From assembly GCA_023374045.1 (NCBI GenBank), contig CM041780.1, positions 89,369,627 to 89,433,626 on the forward strand: DNA of 64,000 nt. Reading direction: 5' to 3'. Under the pieces are notes generated by a model. That model ran no database searches. It was not told where the DNA came from and saw only the letters and a program-made list of their open reading frames with translations. Origin of the DNA: Limonium bicolor. Its lineage: Eukaryota > Streptophyta > Magnoliopsida > Caryophyllales > Plumbaginaceae. The position numbers were made by a program, and so were the translations under genes. How positions within the stretch are numbered: position 1 is the first letter of the stretch; the number at the start of each line of letters is the position of its first letter. Below are positions 31,831 through 45,625 of this stretch, piece by piece.

Positions 31831-34800
31831 TGAAATACCCTAACCTTTAAATAATTAAATAATGGTAAATAAATATTATCTGGGGGATTATTAAACCCTG
31901 AGAAAAGTATATAAACACTTGGGCGTTAAAACGCACCTAACTCTCTTAAGGTCAAAAACGAGTGTTAAAGCCCGACCTTAAGCTAACCAAGTTATATAAG
32001 CTATAAAACTCATATGAAGTTAATCAAGGACCATTTTATGACCTTTTAAGCACAATTCCTCAGTAAGAACTGAGTAAAAATACAATATGCCGGGAGTTCC
32101 CTTAAAGGCCCTTAAGGCCGAAAGTCCCGGAATACTTTATTAAATAAAGTAAAGCTTTACACTTCATTCTAAATGCACAATAACACTTTAATGAACATTT
32201 AAGATTGAAGTTCTCAAGTTAAATTCCCAGTTAAGGACAAAGTGCTCGAGGTTCCTGATGAGGGCCCCATAAAACCCCGGGAGTGCCCCGGAGAGGTACC
32301 GAAGTGGCACAAACTCCAATATAAATTATTATAAGAGTTCCTATCATTAATATTCACCATTATAAAGAATTCTTGAGCTACTTTTCAAAAATACACAAAG
32401 TGCTCGGGGGAATTTCTTAACGCTCCTTTTTGCCCCGAGAGTGTCCTAGTAGCCCGAAAATTGAGTTATGAGTTGATATAACCCCATATAACTCAATGTA
32501 ACACCTTAACATATTATTATTGACTATAAAAAATGTCAATAAACACTTGGAACTCATAACGACTACTTAATTTTCAGAAAATCCTTAAAGCACAAAAAAC
32601 GCACCTTCGGGTGTCACAAAAATGCGTTTTTCGCAATTGTCTTGAAGTTTTGAGAAGCCACGAGTTGATAATCCTAAAAGGGGATAAATTGACCATCTAA
32701 ATCAATTAATTCCAGTACTAAATTCATAGTACAAAAGGGGGTCGATTTTGGGACAAAAAGGTACCTAAAATCAGCATTTTTACCTTAGAACTTTCATCTG
32801 TTACCATAATATAAATGTACCAAATAAATGCTGGAACCTAATACATGGTTATAATATGGTATTAGTACAATATAAATGTGACAGGAATTAAATAAAAAAT
32901 CAATCCCAATTAATCTCTATATGGCGCGCCATTTAGGGTGTATTTTGGCTAGTTTTAGTTAATAAATTGCCTGTGTACTGATAATGTAGACTCACCTAGC
33001 ATGTGCTATATGAGAATGTAGAAAATAATGTTTTCAGTCAAAAGCAGACCTCCATCACCGATTTCCTGCAACAAAACAACAAGGATAAGTTAGGGAAAAA
33101 GCCATGGAAATTAAATACACAAAAGAATAAAACTAGAATCTACTTTATACATGTGCTAGTATACCAACAAAACAACCCATGTTCTCTAGCCATATGCAGC
33201 CGATTTCATATGGGAAAAGAAGAGGTTGATTACCTCATTAATTGGTCAAAAGAATATACTACCTAACTAAGCATAATTCATTGTCAAATATAGACAAAAA
33301 TCAAGTGCATCTAAACAGCACTACATTGCCTATTTATACAAGGGAAAAGAAGGCTTAATTTGCCTTCTAAAAATTAAACTAGGATATCTACCAACCTTGG
33401 CATGTGAGCATGTCTCCAATTTTCAAGTAAATCAGTCTCCAAACAGCCATATTACCGTGAGCAATCAAGAGGAAAACAAGGAACAAATCAACATTTAAAT
33501 TGCAAAAGAAATACCTACCTATCTTACTCTTTGTCTTCTAGTTTCCATTATCAACAAGCCTCCATTATTTCCTTGAAAACCAGCCGAAAGTCTAGCACCA
33601 ATGAAGGACATTATTGAGCCATTAATCAAAGGAATAAACAAAGGAAAAGAATGCCTAATCAAATAAACAATAAACAAAGCCAATCAAATTTTGAATTCTC
33701 TTTCCTTGTCTTACCTTAAGTCCATACGTGAGTTTCATTCTTTCTTTGCCACTCCATGGCTGATTGGTAAGCTCTTCATTGCTCTCTTTTCTTCTTCATT
33801 TGCTAGTTAATTCCTTAGAGCTTCAAAGCTCCATTAATGGTGTTCTAAGTTCTAACACCATTTCTATGTAATTTCCTAGTTAATTCTACTAAGTCTTGAA
33901 GCAAGAAATCATCCTAGCAACTCTTGCTATTTTCGCCAAGCTTAAGTATTCCAAGGAGGCCTAGATTCAACAACAACACAAGGAACAACAAGATCAAGTT
34001 AAGGTATATTTTCATGTTGAAAATCCTAGCAAAATACCTAAAGTTATTACCGAAAATTTATGAACTTCTAAACCTATATTCTCTTCATTATTTCATGAAG
34101 GAAATTTAGATCTACAACCATCTCAAGGTCTACCGAAAATTCCTTGAAAAATTCCTAAGGTAAACTCTTGTAAAACTACTCCAAATCTTATTTATAAATC
34201 CTTGTTAGAAGTCTAACAAATGGATCTCCTAAATATATACAAGGAGGCCGAATTCTTCATCAAGATAGCATTTGAAGAGCTTGGAATTCAGGAGAAATCA
34301 AGTACAAGAATTGTCTTGATTTAAGGAGTAAGTTTCTATAATTAAGGTTTAATAAGTTAAGCTTGATTTAAGATTCAAACTTTGGTATAAAAATTATACA
34401 TAACCTCTAAATAAATTAAGGCCGAAATACTATGGGTTATAATGTCAAGAAAATAATTTACAACATATAAGGTAAGATTATTACCTTAAGGTATATATTT
34501 GTATCACAAAAATTAAATATGATACACATATTATTAAACCGAATTGTCTAAGGGTTATTTGTTCTATTTTGAGTTTATAATCATTCTAAGTCATTAGCAT
34601 AATTTTTAGAAGTGTTATATGGCTTATATACATTTATATATATTTAATATAAGATATAAACCAAGTTTAAAACCATATGGTAAAATAAAATTAAAGCCGA
34701 TAGCTTAATGTATTATTGGTAATTTACAAAAGTTAATATGTCCAAAATATGAATACCAATTTATAAGGTTATTTGGTAATTTATAAAAGTTATTGTGTCC

Positions 34801-36531
34801 AACTTATAATTACAGAAATTAATAAGGTTGGTTTTATAAATTAATAAAGAAAGGAATTAAAACTATGTATTATGGTATATTATGGATATAAAGTTTATAA
34901 AATAAATGTGGTTATAACAAAAGTAACCAAATCACATTGATATATGGAATAAGTGGAAATAATTATGGATATATAATTAATGAGATAAAGATATATCTTA
35001 AATTGGAAATTCATTATCACATGTGAATGTTACATAAAATAATGAACTAATGAACTATCTAGAACCACTGTTAAATAACAGGGGGAAATAAAGAACATAC
35101 AGAGTTATTATACAACGAGTATAAACGCTACAGTGACAGTACTTAATATTTAGTGAATAGTTATATTAATATTACCCGGTATTGCATGTTTATATAACAG
35201 CGTACGGGAAGGAACTACTGAACAAGAATTTGTCAAGCTAGCAGTTACTTGGTGAACGGTATGTTAAGTGTGTGGTCTGAATGTCCTAAGGATTTTCCTA
35301 AGGTCCAGACGTTATGTGTTTAATTGTTTAAGAGCGATATCTGTGATTTTATGTATATTTGTTATTGTACGCTGTATTGCTCAACACTGTTGCGTTCTAT
35401 TGTTACGCGAACGTCTTACGACTGGAAGTTTATACATCTAAACTGGGAACAAGACTAACTGACCTTTAGGTATTATTGAACCTAACTGATGGTCAACTGT
35501 TATAGTCTTAATTCAAGGATTGGTTATTATGTCACTGAAAAAAAAGGGCTAACTTATAAAGAGAGGAATCCAGACTGTTTCGACTTTCTGGTTGCGCATC
35601 GTGATCACTACGAGAGACTTCAATGGGGAGTCACTCAAGGGAATCCATCAGTCACATTCAAGGATGGCGGAGGGCACTGCCGTTGGTGCACAGGTTCGAC
35701 CGGATCGGTCAATATATTATCCAGGGCCATAAGGTCAGCTGGTAACAGTTCCTTTGGAACCCAGGGGACTATCGTCCATTAATAAGTTATTAAGGGTTGT
35801 CTTGACATACTGCCTAAGGTTGAATTTAATTGGAAAAGGTTAAGTGATTGGTTTAAAGGATAAGGGCCAGGTGGCCAACTAACAAGTACAGTTTAATACG
35901 CGTACCTTATTGGTTTTAGTGTTATGGATTATTGTTGTGTGATTATTGGTTATTGTTAAGGATTACTGATGTGTGATTATTGGTTATTGTTATGGATTAT
36001 TGATGTGTGGTTATTGGTGTTGTGTACTATTGTACATTGATGTTTACAGGTGAATTGTTATGTGAGTGTTTAATGTTTACAGTTATTACTGTTATTATTG
36101 TAAACCGGTATTTCATGTAAAGAATCTAATATCAAGATGGCTAAAACGACTTAAGGAATCTAGATGATTAAGACTACATTAGCATACCAACATTTCGATT
36201 GTTGAGCCCTTCAATGGGCCAAACATTTTCAGGTATTGAAGAAGACTCAAGCCAGAGTGCGGGACATTGGGGTAGCTGATGTGTTTTCAAAAACACCTTT
36301 GGTTTTATTTCGTATTGTATTAAGGAGGTTGTTGTATTCAGTTAGTTGCTCATTTAGTTGGATTTTGGTTTGTAATAATTAGAGGTTTCAGTATCTGTTC
36401 ATCACAGCGTGATGAGTTGTATTGTTGAAAGAGTAAGGATGTCTTGTTACTCACAAGGGTGGGTAACGGCGTGTAACACCAAGGTAGATAGTTTTATTAT
36501 CCGCTACGAATTGTTATTTATTATGCTACGA
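31831..36531 (+). repeat. 5' LTR of element D (3' end deleted)
   Basis: Matches 56551-61673 with small indels, then stops about 44 bases before the LTR end seen in the 3' copy. The following sequence lacks a primer-binding site, so a deletion removed the LTR terminus and primer site. It keeps the empty target (TAGTTTTAT) where the MITE sits in the other LTR. It contains imperfect hairpins such as the CCGGGAGTTCCC...CCCGG block near 32090-32135. Confidence 0.9.
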
Positions 36532-36693
36532 ACATGAGCATAGGAATATTGGGATACGGGAAACGTCTGTGAGGATTTGTGACCTAGAAAAAATCTAGGA
36601 ATATCTTATTGCTGGTGGTTAACTTCTTATATATTTGTGATTGTGTATGTAAAACGGTGTAGCAACCGTAGTAGTAATAATAATACATTATAG
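36532..36693 (+). other. Leader of element D
   Basis: Untranslated sequence between the truncated LTR and the gag start. It has no primer site. It ends with an ATAATAATACATTATAG run before the ATG. Confidence 0.6.
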
Positions 36694-37850
36694 ATGTCGA
36701 CAAGAGGAAGACCACGTGGAGGCAGCAGTGGACCGCGGTGGCGAGACACCAGCGGATGTTCCAGAGGTACCAGGCCTAGCAGCAGCCATGGCGGCCTTCG
36801 CGCAGCAACTAGGAGCTCAACTTACGGGAGCCATACACCCACCGCGCAGCCCAGGGAACCAACTGGTTGAAGAGCATTGCAGGCGAGCGAGAGTACCGAC
36901 TTATTCAGGGGAACCGGACCCCGCCGCACTGGAGAAGTTCATTGTAGAGCAACAGAAGGCGTTCAAGGCTGTCAGAGTTCCAGAAGACCAGAAAGTCGAC
37001 ATCGCCGCGTACAACCTAAGGACGCAGCTGACATTTGGTGGCGGTCTGTGGAGGGCCACCGTAGAGCTACACCGGACTTTGGATGGACAGCGTTTGTAGA
37101 AGTGTGCGGGAGAAGTACTACCCCGAACACCTAAGTAGAGAGAAAAGGTAGGAGATCGAGACCTTAATCCAAGGGAGTCAAACAGTTGACCAGTACTACG
37201 CGCGGTTCACCAGTTGCTTGGACTACATACCAGGAGTCGAGTACTCCGACACTGTGAAGACTCAAAAGTTTAGGGGAAGAGGCGTCGGAAGAAGAAGAGA
37301 AAGAAGAGAAAGAGTGCTGAAGGAGATGATGATGGAGCAACCTCTAGCGGTTACCACAAGAAGGGGAAGAGATTCTTTGATAAAAGGAAGGGGCGGAAGA
37401 TTCCATGGTCAGAAGACGAAGGAGCAGGTCCTCGTTCCGACGGCCAACCATTAATGCACAGCCAATAAGATCAGCACCACCTAGAGGCAATAAGCCAACC
37501 AACGTCACTATTACGTAAACGCTGTGGAAATGATAACCCAGGCGTAGATTGCTCAGGAAGGAAGGTGGAGTGCCGCTATTGCGAGAAAGGAAGGTCACAG
37601 AGAGTATGAATGCTTTTCCAATCCAGGGAGCCGAGTATACAAGGGAGCTAGAGGTTCACAGAGAACCAAGCTATTGTGGCGGGAGGACCAAGAGGAGGCC
37701 AGACGCCACAGAACAACACCTATACTAGAGGACCGGCAGGACAACCATCCTAATCCGGGAGTCGGAAGGGAAATGAGATAGTTCCATGAAGAAAACCCTA
37801 TACACAGTGGGAACTTCAAGGGCTGAAGCTAGCATCAGTTGAAACGGTAA
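36694..37850 (+). pseudogene. Element D gag
   Basis: Chromovirus-type gag remnant. The start MSTRGRPRGGSS at 36694 is a common opening of plant Del/Tekay gag. A frame change near 36715 leads to ETPADVPEVPGLAAAMAAFA and RVPTYSGEPDPAALEKFIVE, the capsid N-terminal region. Further frame changes give TAFVE and, near 37160-37260, IETLIQGSQTVDQYYARFTS. A decayed zinc knuckle CRYCEKGRSQREYEC lies near 37570-37615. Stops interrupt it, so it is non-functional. The region is much GC-richer than the rest of the element. Confidence 0.82.
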
Positions 37851-40800
37851 GCCTAGAACTTAAACCAAAGATAATGCATGATGTGTGTTTATAATTATCA
37901 GTCGATTGAGACAGTACATGGGTAGTAAGTATCAAAATTATAGAGAGACCAAATCTAGCGTAACCTCTCACCTAATAGGATACTTTCGATATTTGTTTTT
38001 CCCTTATCTATGAGACCGAGGTCACCTGAGCCTATGTGCGAAGGTCGGGAATATCCAGAGGCAGAATGCCAAGTACTTTGACCCGGCATGACACTACTCA
38101 AGAAATATTTAACTATAAAGGAACAAATAGCCATTGAAAATGAATGTAGAACTTTGGGAATAGGCTTTGGAGGATTTTACACTCCAGGATATGAGAAGGG
38201 ATCAAAACTTAAATTATATATATGATGTGTATGGGTAAGGATTGGGATCCACAAGCTAGGTTATATAGTGAAGTAAGAAAGGTAGATGGATCATGAATTC
38301 CTAGGATACCAGTTGTATCATTCTCCATAGGAGATGATGCTGAGTTTTTATACGGTGATCAGAAGAGGATGGATAAGGCAAACAAGATTATTTTGAAGTC
38401 AGGAGACGCGTTGATATTAGGTGGAGAATCGGATTAGTGTACCATGGGATAAAGAATATTAAACCGAATACGAAACCGAGATTAGCCTTGGGATAAAGGG
38501 TGTGAGATAGTACAGTGAGGAATAACAAGTTAGTTTTGCTTGGACCGCCGAAGGGCGTTATCAACTGTCCAAACTTATAGTAACTACAAATTATGACCTG
38601 CCTAAATAACGAGCAGATGTCATGAAAAGGAATACATTAATTAATATAAAATACTTAAGACTACATGAATTGTCAAAAGGGTTTGTTGAAGACCTGCACG
38701 TAAAGAGCAAACACTGAAATTTTATGGGATACCCAGGCACCGAGCTTACCGCTCAGTGCGGGACCAGGAAATCTTACAATTCCTTATGAACTTCACGAGG
38801 AGATGGTGCGAAACCTTAAAATATGACAATAGAGAAATAGAATCTCAAAAATATAACTAAACATCCATCATGGATAAGCACGGGTTTTAAATACCTGAGC
38901 AAATACCAAGGGTCTCAGCTAGGATCAATATATAACATGCTGGACTCCTAATTAATGAAGGGGAGAGAACAAACTATAAATCTATATTTTCTGAAGTTGG
39001 GAGAACTATCTAATTAGCAATACCAAATGCTACATATATACATATAATTTGGAGGTTGTAAACCTAAAACGTTGAGGAGTATTGATACATTTCAGAGGGC
39101 TAAGTATCATTAAATATACCTACCCTATTTTGAGACTCACATCCTACACTATCTTTATGGTTCTATACGAGCATATGTCTTCTATGACAGCTCAATTATG
39201 AATACGAATAAGAGCGCAAGAAATCAAATAAGGTTAACCCCCTTGCAATATAAATTTTAATATAAACATGGTAACGAATACCTCCATTGACACTTACAAT
39301 GAAGGTAGTATAAGTTATATTAAGAGTTTGAATTAATATATACACTAAAAGTGAGTGGAAGTTAAACTTAAAAGTAGGAAAACATACCCATTGGCTTGTA
39401 ACAAGTATTCTTTACGTGAACTTTCCTAACGTTATATACAATCTCTAAGAATTTTAGATCCTCTATTTATTACACCTAATCGTCCTATTTTTGGGAGCCA
39501 TTGAGCTTGTGGATTAACCACGTTTCTAAGAGATAGAAACAAACAATAAGCTTTGATTGTCCTGTACCAAACCGTAGGATTCAAACTGGAAACCCTTAGT
39601 TTGAGATGGTACTAATATAAGAGATACTTAACCTAGGCTGAACATATGGTTCACCTGCTTCATGGAGTTTAGATGAAATAAGAAAAGCCAAGCTTTAAGG
39701 CGGAGGAAATAATACTTTATGGACTGTAATTGTTGATCGAGTTATGAAAACTTTTCCTTGGAGTCTTACCCAAATTTAGTAAAACTATGAATGTCTTTGC
39801 TCCAAGTGATGATAACCCAAGTATAGGCAATAATCAAGCCCTGATAAGTTAAACATTAGATAAGCCTTTTAAAGAGAAGAGTGTACTCTAAGGCATCCAA
39901 GTCCATAACTGAATTTATTGCTTGTATGATGGGTTTAAGAGTTAAAATGATTGATGGATATAATTATTAGACAGTATGAGCCTAGATGTTTTAAGAAGAA
40001 TTTACCTTTTATGCCAAGAGGAAAAACTGGCTTCCCCGCTTGATGATTTGATCAAAGGAATATGGTTCCGGGGATTTGGTAATACACTAGATTCGAGTAT
40101 AGGTTATAACAGATATTGAATAAGTTGTATAGTTGTCAAGAGAAAATGTAGTACTCACCATGTCACAAAGTTTGATAAGACAAATTTGGAAAATGACAAT
40201 TATGTGACTGTTTGATATTTGACGTGGGAGGTCGAACTTGATCCTGGTAGATCAGGGAAAACCAAACACAAAATGGAGTGGAAGGATAGTTCAACATTGA
40301 CGCTGACCCCGTCAGGGTTGAATGATTCCTGAGACTCCCTACAAGTGGTCACAAATATCTCTGTGATAAGTAAATATATTCTTAATTTTAGTATAAATTT
40401 TGATTAATGAAGTATATAAATTGTAGAATGTGTAAGTTAAGAATTAAGTTGTCCAGGTTATCCTAAAGAGATTAAATAGCTAAAATGACTCCGTTTATGA
40501 CATAAAAATAGTCAACTGTGAAGGGAATAATAACCATTATTATACATGAGCCATGTTAATGAGTTAAAAATCAGATCAAGAGGCATTTACCTATAATAAA
40601 AGTATTCTCAAGCTACCTTCTAAGTTATGGCCAAATTGCCATTTGGAAGGAAAGATCGACTTCCATGTCTTTCTTTATGAATCAAAACAATATATTAAAT
40701 GGGAACCTACCTATAAGCATGGTAGAATATAAAGGGTAGAAACATTATACTAATACTCACATGAGTTGATTCACAACTGCAGGAACATATTCAATTGAGA

Positions 40801-40951
40801 GGACTGTACCTTGTTAGAAACCTTAGCGGGAACCCTACTGTGGTATACCTGATGACAGACGATAGAAATCGTGTAAGTACTACCGACAAAATGTGGTGAA
40901 TCAATAATATCAAAAATCTTTCTATAATCTACATAAGATGCACGGCTGACC
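37851..40951 (+). other. Interior of D without recognisable pol
   Basis: About 3.1 kb of AT-rich DNA with stops in all frames. I find no protease, RT, RNase H or integrase motif. A block at about 40255-40365 (containing GATAGTTCAACATTGACGCT) matches the reverse complement of about 46250-46345 in element E, so parts of it are shared between the two families. Confidence 0.55.
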
Positions 40952-40956
40952 ATAGC
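40952..40956. repeat. Target-site duplication of E, left copy
   Basis: ATAGC; the right copy is 55086-55090. Confidence 0.9.
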
Positions 40957-43900
40957 TGTAACACCCCATCCAACATTAACACACTTACAAAAACTGCAGC
41001 GGAAAAACAACCTAATCAAATTACTTAACTCGATGGTGTTACACGCCGTTAACCACCCACGTGGCTAGCAAGGCTAATACACATACATTGTACCGGTCTG
41101 ATGGGCTAAATTCCCGAGCGACTACACATTACCATCCCTTTCCATTAACAACAACAACAACGTACACCTTCCAACTATACCGAGTATTTATAACTAATGC
41201 CGATAACAATTTCGGTCTTACTACACCTACTGTATATATACAACATAAACGATTACCCATGTACAACGACTACCCCGTCCTACTCTCGAACGGCTTCCAG
41301 CTCCTTGTACCTGAAATAGGAAAAGAAGAGAAAGGGTGGCCCCCAAGGGGCTCAGCACCTTTGCTGGTATGGTAATCCCGCAGCCCACATGCTACCGGGC
41401 CACGCACAACTAATTGTCGTCTTAGCATGCGGCTTGATTATTTTAAATCATGCATGCAACTGTAAACACACAACACATAACATTTCGCCTCAACGGGCTC
41501 AACAAACGGATAATAATCCTTACTTAATAAGTCACTCATGGTATTCATTATCCCTAGAGTGTTCCTCCTCTAATGGAGCTACTTCCTTAATAGACGACAC
41601 TTACCCTTAAATCGGGTTATCCTTAAACGCCTCTTTCTCAAACTGGGATTCATATCCATGATCCACACACTTCATATCTCACAATATATATCATTCCTCA
41701 CATACAAAACTTAACAACACTTTCACGTATCGACGTGCACATGATAACATCGCAATAGGAATTGCTTACAATAACATCACATAACATAACGGGAACGGTC
41801 CTCTTAGGAACCGACCCAAACATAGTTAAATCACTGGTGAGCCTAGAGAATGATGTCACCCTCATGGTAAGCTCGTTATACAATAAAACAACACTCATTA
41901 CCGTCCTAATAGTCGGACGAGTAACTTAAGTTAAGATGGTTCGGGTTTGGAGGCCCGAACACACCACACAAACACATGTTCCCCCTAAACCGATCATAAG
42001 TCAGAATAGCTAAGCTTTGGAGTAAGCTAATGGGAGATCATAACCCGTGAGGGAAACAACCATAACAAAGAGAAGGGTAAGGCTAAGAAGGATACCCTCT
42101 CCCAAACAACGCGCGACCGGCCAAACCGGATTCCTCACTACTGTTAGTACATACCTACTTTAGATATTAGTTAGAACCCCACTATGGAGTCTATCATAAC
42201 TACACTCATACAGTATTAGAACTGGGTTAAACATACAAGGGAGATCCCTACATTCACATACACAACATCACACAATCAACTCACGCATAGCCGTGGTTAG
42301 AACGCCCATGGTTCGGGTCGTTTAATCCGAATACCGAACTCTCATGTGATCCTAGACTCAGTTAACTAAGGTTAACACTGCTGAGGTTAAATGGTATCGG
42401 AGTTGAACACGCCACATATATGAATTACTGTAAACTCATTACATGTTTTATCTTACAACGTGGCAAACATACAGAAAAACACATTGGCATACAAGCCGGT
42501 GTAATCCGGTAGGACACAGGTTGCAAGAAAACCATACCTGTCACCGGAGTCCACTTTATCATGTCCATTTATGTTCCTCGGGCAATTCTCGAACAACTGA
42601 CAACATTACATGTACTTTTATTAACATTGGGGTAACATGTTGTTTAAAGTCTAATGCTTATAACTTTTCCCCGTTAACTTGGTTAAATAACTTTACATTT
42701 TTAACATGTTTCACTCTTTCATTTTACTTCAACTTTTCACCCACCAAATTGTGACTATAACTCACCTAACATGTCCTACACAACCTTATAACATCATTAT
42801 CCATCAATCCCCATCATTAGACATCTTTTAATAACCTAAAACCATGTTTTTATAGTGGTCCGGGACTTGGTCCTCTTCTTAAGTCCCGGACCATATGCTA
42901 ACTCAAGTCTCGGCCTTTTAAAATGGGGTGGTCGGGACCTTATACAAGGCCTAAGTCCCGGACCACATCCTTATGTGACTCTCGGCCTATTTACACCCCT
43001 GGTCCGGGACTTGAACCATGACCTAGGTCCCGGACCAAAGCTACAGACTTGGTAAAATTGCATTTTTCAAACCTTGTTGCATTATTTCTCCACCTCCATT
43101 AATTGTATAAACTTACCTAATGTTCCTAGGTATATTCTAATGTCCAAATATCATCTTTATAACCATAAACAACATTTCTGGTCCGACCGACCTTACCGAC
43201 CGACCTTGCACAAGGTCGGTCCATTCCAGAACACTTTACCGTCTTTTAAATACACATGTCCGAACATGTGTCTGGACTTCCCAAGTTCGGACACAGTTCG
43301 AGTGTGCCAAATTCTTACCCAACAGAGCCTGTCCGAACTTCCATGTCCGGACGGAAGTTCGGACAAGGCAAAATGCTCAATTTCCAAGCCCTTAAACACT
43401 TAGCCAATTCCTCCAAAGCCTCCAACACTTATAGTATCTACTCCCTAGGTTCCTAAGTGATGTTTCATGCCTGTTCTAACCATTATACCAAGACATATCT
43501 TCCACACAAACATCATCATCCAAACATCCTTCTTACAAATCAAAACTCCTTATGTCATTCTTACAATTCCTTTTCCAAGCTTACACTTTCTCCTCAATTT
43601 ACCAAAGTTTGCCTAAGTCTCAGCTTAAGTCCAAAATGACTTTGGTATATACTAAACCCCCAAAATAATGCCTAAATCCATATTACACTCTAGAACACTT
43701 CCTAGTTCACCAAAACTCCTTTAAAACACTTGAACTTCTTATACATTTTCCTAAATTTTGACATGGGTTCTCTTAGCACATCATCATTCCAAAACTCATG
43801 GTTTTCACCACTAAATATTCAAGAACACCTAAATCCATCAAAAACACCATCACACACAAGTCTTCACCGAATTTACACCACATCACAATATAGTGCACCA

Positions 43901-45608
43901 TTAAAATTGCTTGGCACTTAGGCCCTTAAATGCATGGCTCTTAGGCCCTTAAAGTGCATAAATCCTAAACACTGAATTTCCACAATATATATGCCTTTGA
44001 CCTGCAATTACATACAACAATACATATGCCCTTAATAAACTCCTTGAGAGCATTTCACTAGGTCATTCACCTTTGGCTCCTTAGATCATTTTAACAAGCA
44101 TATAAGCTCACTTCTCCTAAGGCATTATACCACATTAGGTTAGTATGTTTACCTCTTTTCCACACAAACTTCTTTTTGTTTCCTTATAAAACCGGTAAGG
44201 TATTTGATTCCTTGTCAACTACTAAACAATATACAAGCAATGAAATGAGTATACAAGCTTCAAGCTTAAACTCATTGTAAACCCTAGGTTTACATTGTTT
44301 CAAAAACATTAATGTAGTTGTTTTACCTTGATCTTTGAAGAGAGTTTGAATATCTATGAAGAGAGGACTCCACCTAGTCCATAAGAGATTGGAATGAAGC
44401 TAGAACAAAGTCACACAAAGAGCTCCATCAATGAGTATTTTCGGTCAATAACAAAACATGGAGGAAACTTGATTTTTCTTTGAGATTCCTTACCTAGAAG
44501 CAAAGGAGATCAATAATATGTGGAAAGACAAGCTCAAGCTCCTTCAATGGTGGAACTCCATGGCACCGAAATGGGCTCTTGAAGTTTTGAGAAGATAGAA
44601 TGAAGAGCTTGATGAGAGGAAGAGAAGGTGGTGTGTTTGTTTTTTATTGGTAAGTGAGCTAAGAAATATTGGCAATGGAAGATGGCATTTGGTGCTGTTG
44701 TTGTAGCATCACCGTGAGAACAGAAAGAAGAGAGGTAGAAGAGAGCTTAGAAGCCGTGTGAAATGAAGGAGGAAGGAAGGAGAAATGAAGATAAGTTCTA
44801 CCTTTAGAGATATTAGTAGTAAAGTAGAATAGTACTTTACTTTATAAGCTTTACTTTACTTATTTGATTTCTTTTACATATTGGTGACTCACACCTTGAA
44901 AAACCCCCCCATTTAGTTAGAAGGGTACTTTAGTCTTTATTTGTCAATTAATTACTTATGATAACATATGTTACAAACTAGCTTACAAAAATCACTATTC
45001 ACAAAAACAAGGCACATAGAAGTGAAATTTTTGATTTCCCATTGATATAGCCACCCAAATGTGATACTATATAGTACACATATATATTTAAGAGTAATGA
45101 TGGACATTTAGCCACTCAAAACTCATTTACAAGACAATTTTTCAAAAACGTGCTTTAAGACTCCTTAAAGCACATTTTGTGTTTTAACTGTTTTCAAGCT
45201 TGGTTTTCTTTAGTAATTGATTTAATATGTTCATTAACATATAAATAAGGTATAGGTATGACCATTAGGTCTTATACAAATTTATCCCAAGCTTAGAGCA
45301 CATTTTGCTCTTATTGACTTTAAGGTATTCTCTTGTGTTTTGTTTGGTTTCATTGTCTACCAAGGTTTCCTAAGGACTTAATTAGCCTTATTAAATCATA
45401 CTTGAATATTATTAAGTCTTGGTAGGCTCTTTGGGTCCTAACCAAGTTCGCTCATAGCTTAGAGCATGTTTTTGCTCAAACTGTGTCTTAGTGCTTTATT
45501 GCATTTTACTATGGTTTAAATTGTTCACTGATGTTTCTAGGGCACTTTTTAGCCTTTACATACCATAGTTTGATATTTAAACCACATATCAAGGTTTGGG
45601 GTATTTCA
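40957..45608 (-). repeat. 3' LTR of element E
   Basis: 4652 bp, from TGTAACACCCCATCC to GGGGTATTTCA on the plus strand. Nearly identical to 50415-55085 except for small indels and a diverged patch near 43980-44120. It contains two hairpin clusters at 42856-43037 and 43180-43364. Confidence 0.95.
42856..43364. repeat. Hairpin clusters in the 3' LTR of E
   Basis: The first cluster has three modules built on GGTCCGGGACTT...AAGTCCCGGACC; the first has 13-bp perfect arms at 42856-42868 and 42881-42893. The second cluster has GGTCCGACCGACC...GGTCGGTCC (43180-43222), GTCCGAA...TTCGGAC (about 43259-43292) and GTCCGAACTTCC...GGAAGTTCGGAC (43331-43364, 12-bp perfect arms). The same set lies at about 52315-52495 and 52638-52823. 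Confidence 0.85.
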
Positions 45609-45625
45609 ATCTACCCCCCTTAAAA
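45609..45625 (-). other. Polypurine tract of element E
   Basis: On the element strand CTTTTAAGGGGGGTAGAT directly precedes the LTR start TGAAATACC. It follows an AGGACGAAGTTC stretch like that at the 3' side of many plant chromoviruses. Confidence 0.88.

Noticed and set aside
37851..40951. Possible hidden pol of element D
   Set aside because: I looked for RT, RNase H and integrase motifs in three forward frames and found none; the region is AT-rich with frequent stops.
42443..42754. 103- and 123-codon ORFs in the LTRs of E (also 51879-52250)
   Set aside because: They lie in LTR sequence, differ in length between copies because of indels, and show no domain.
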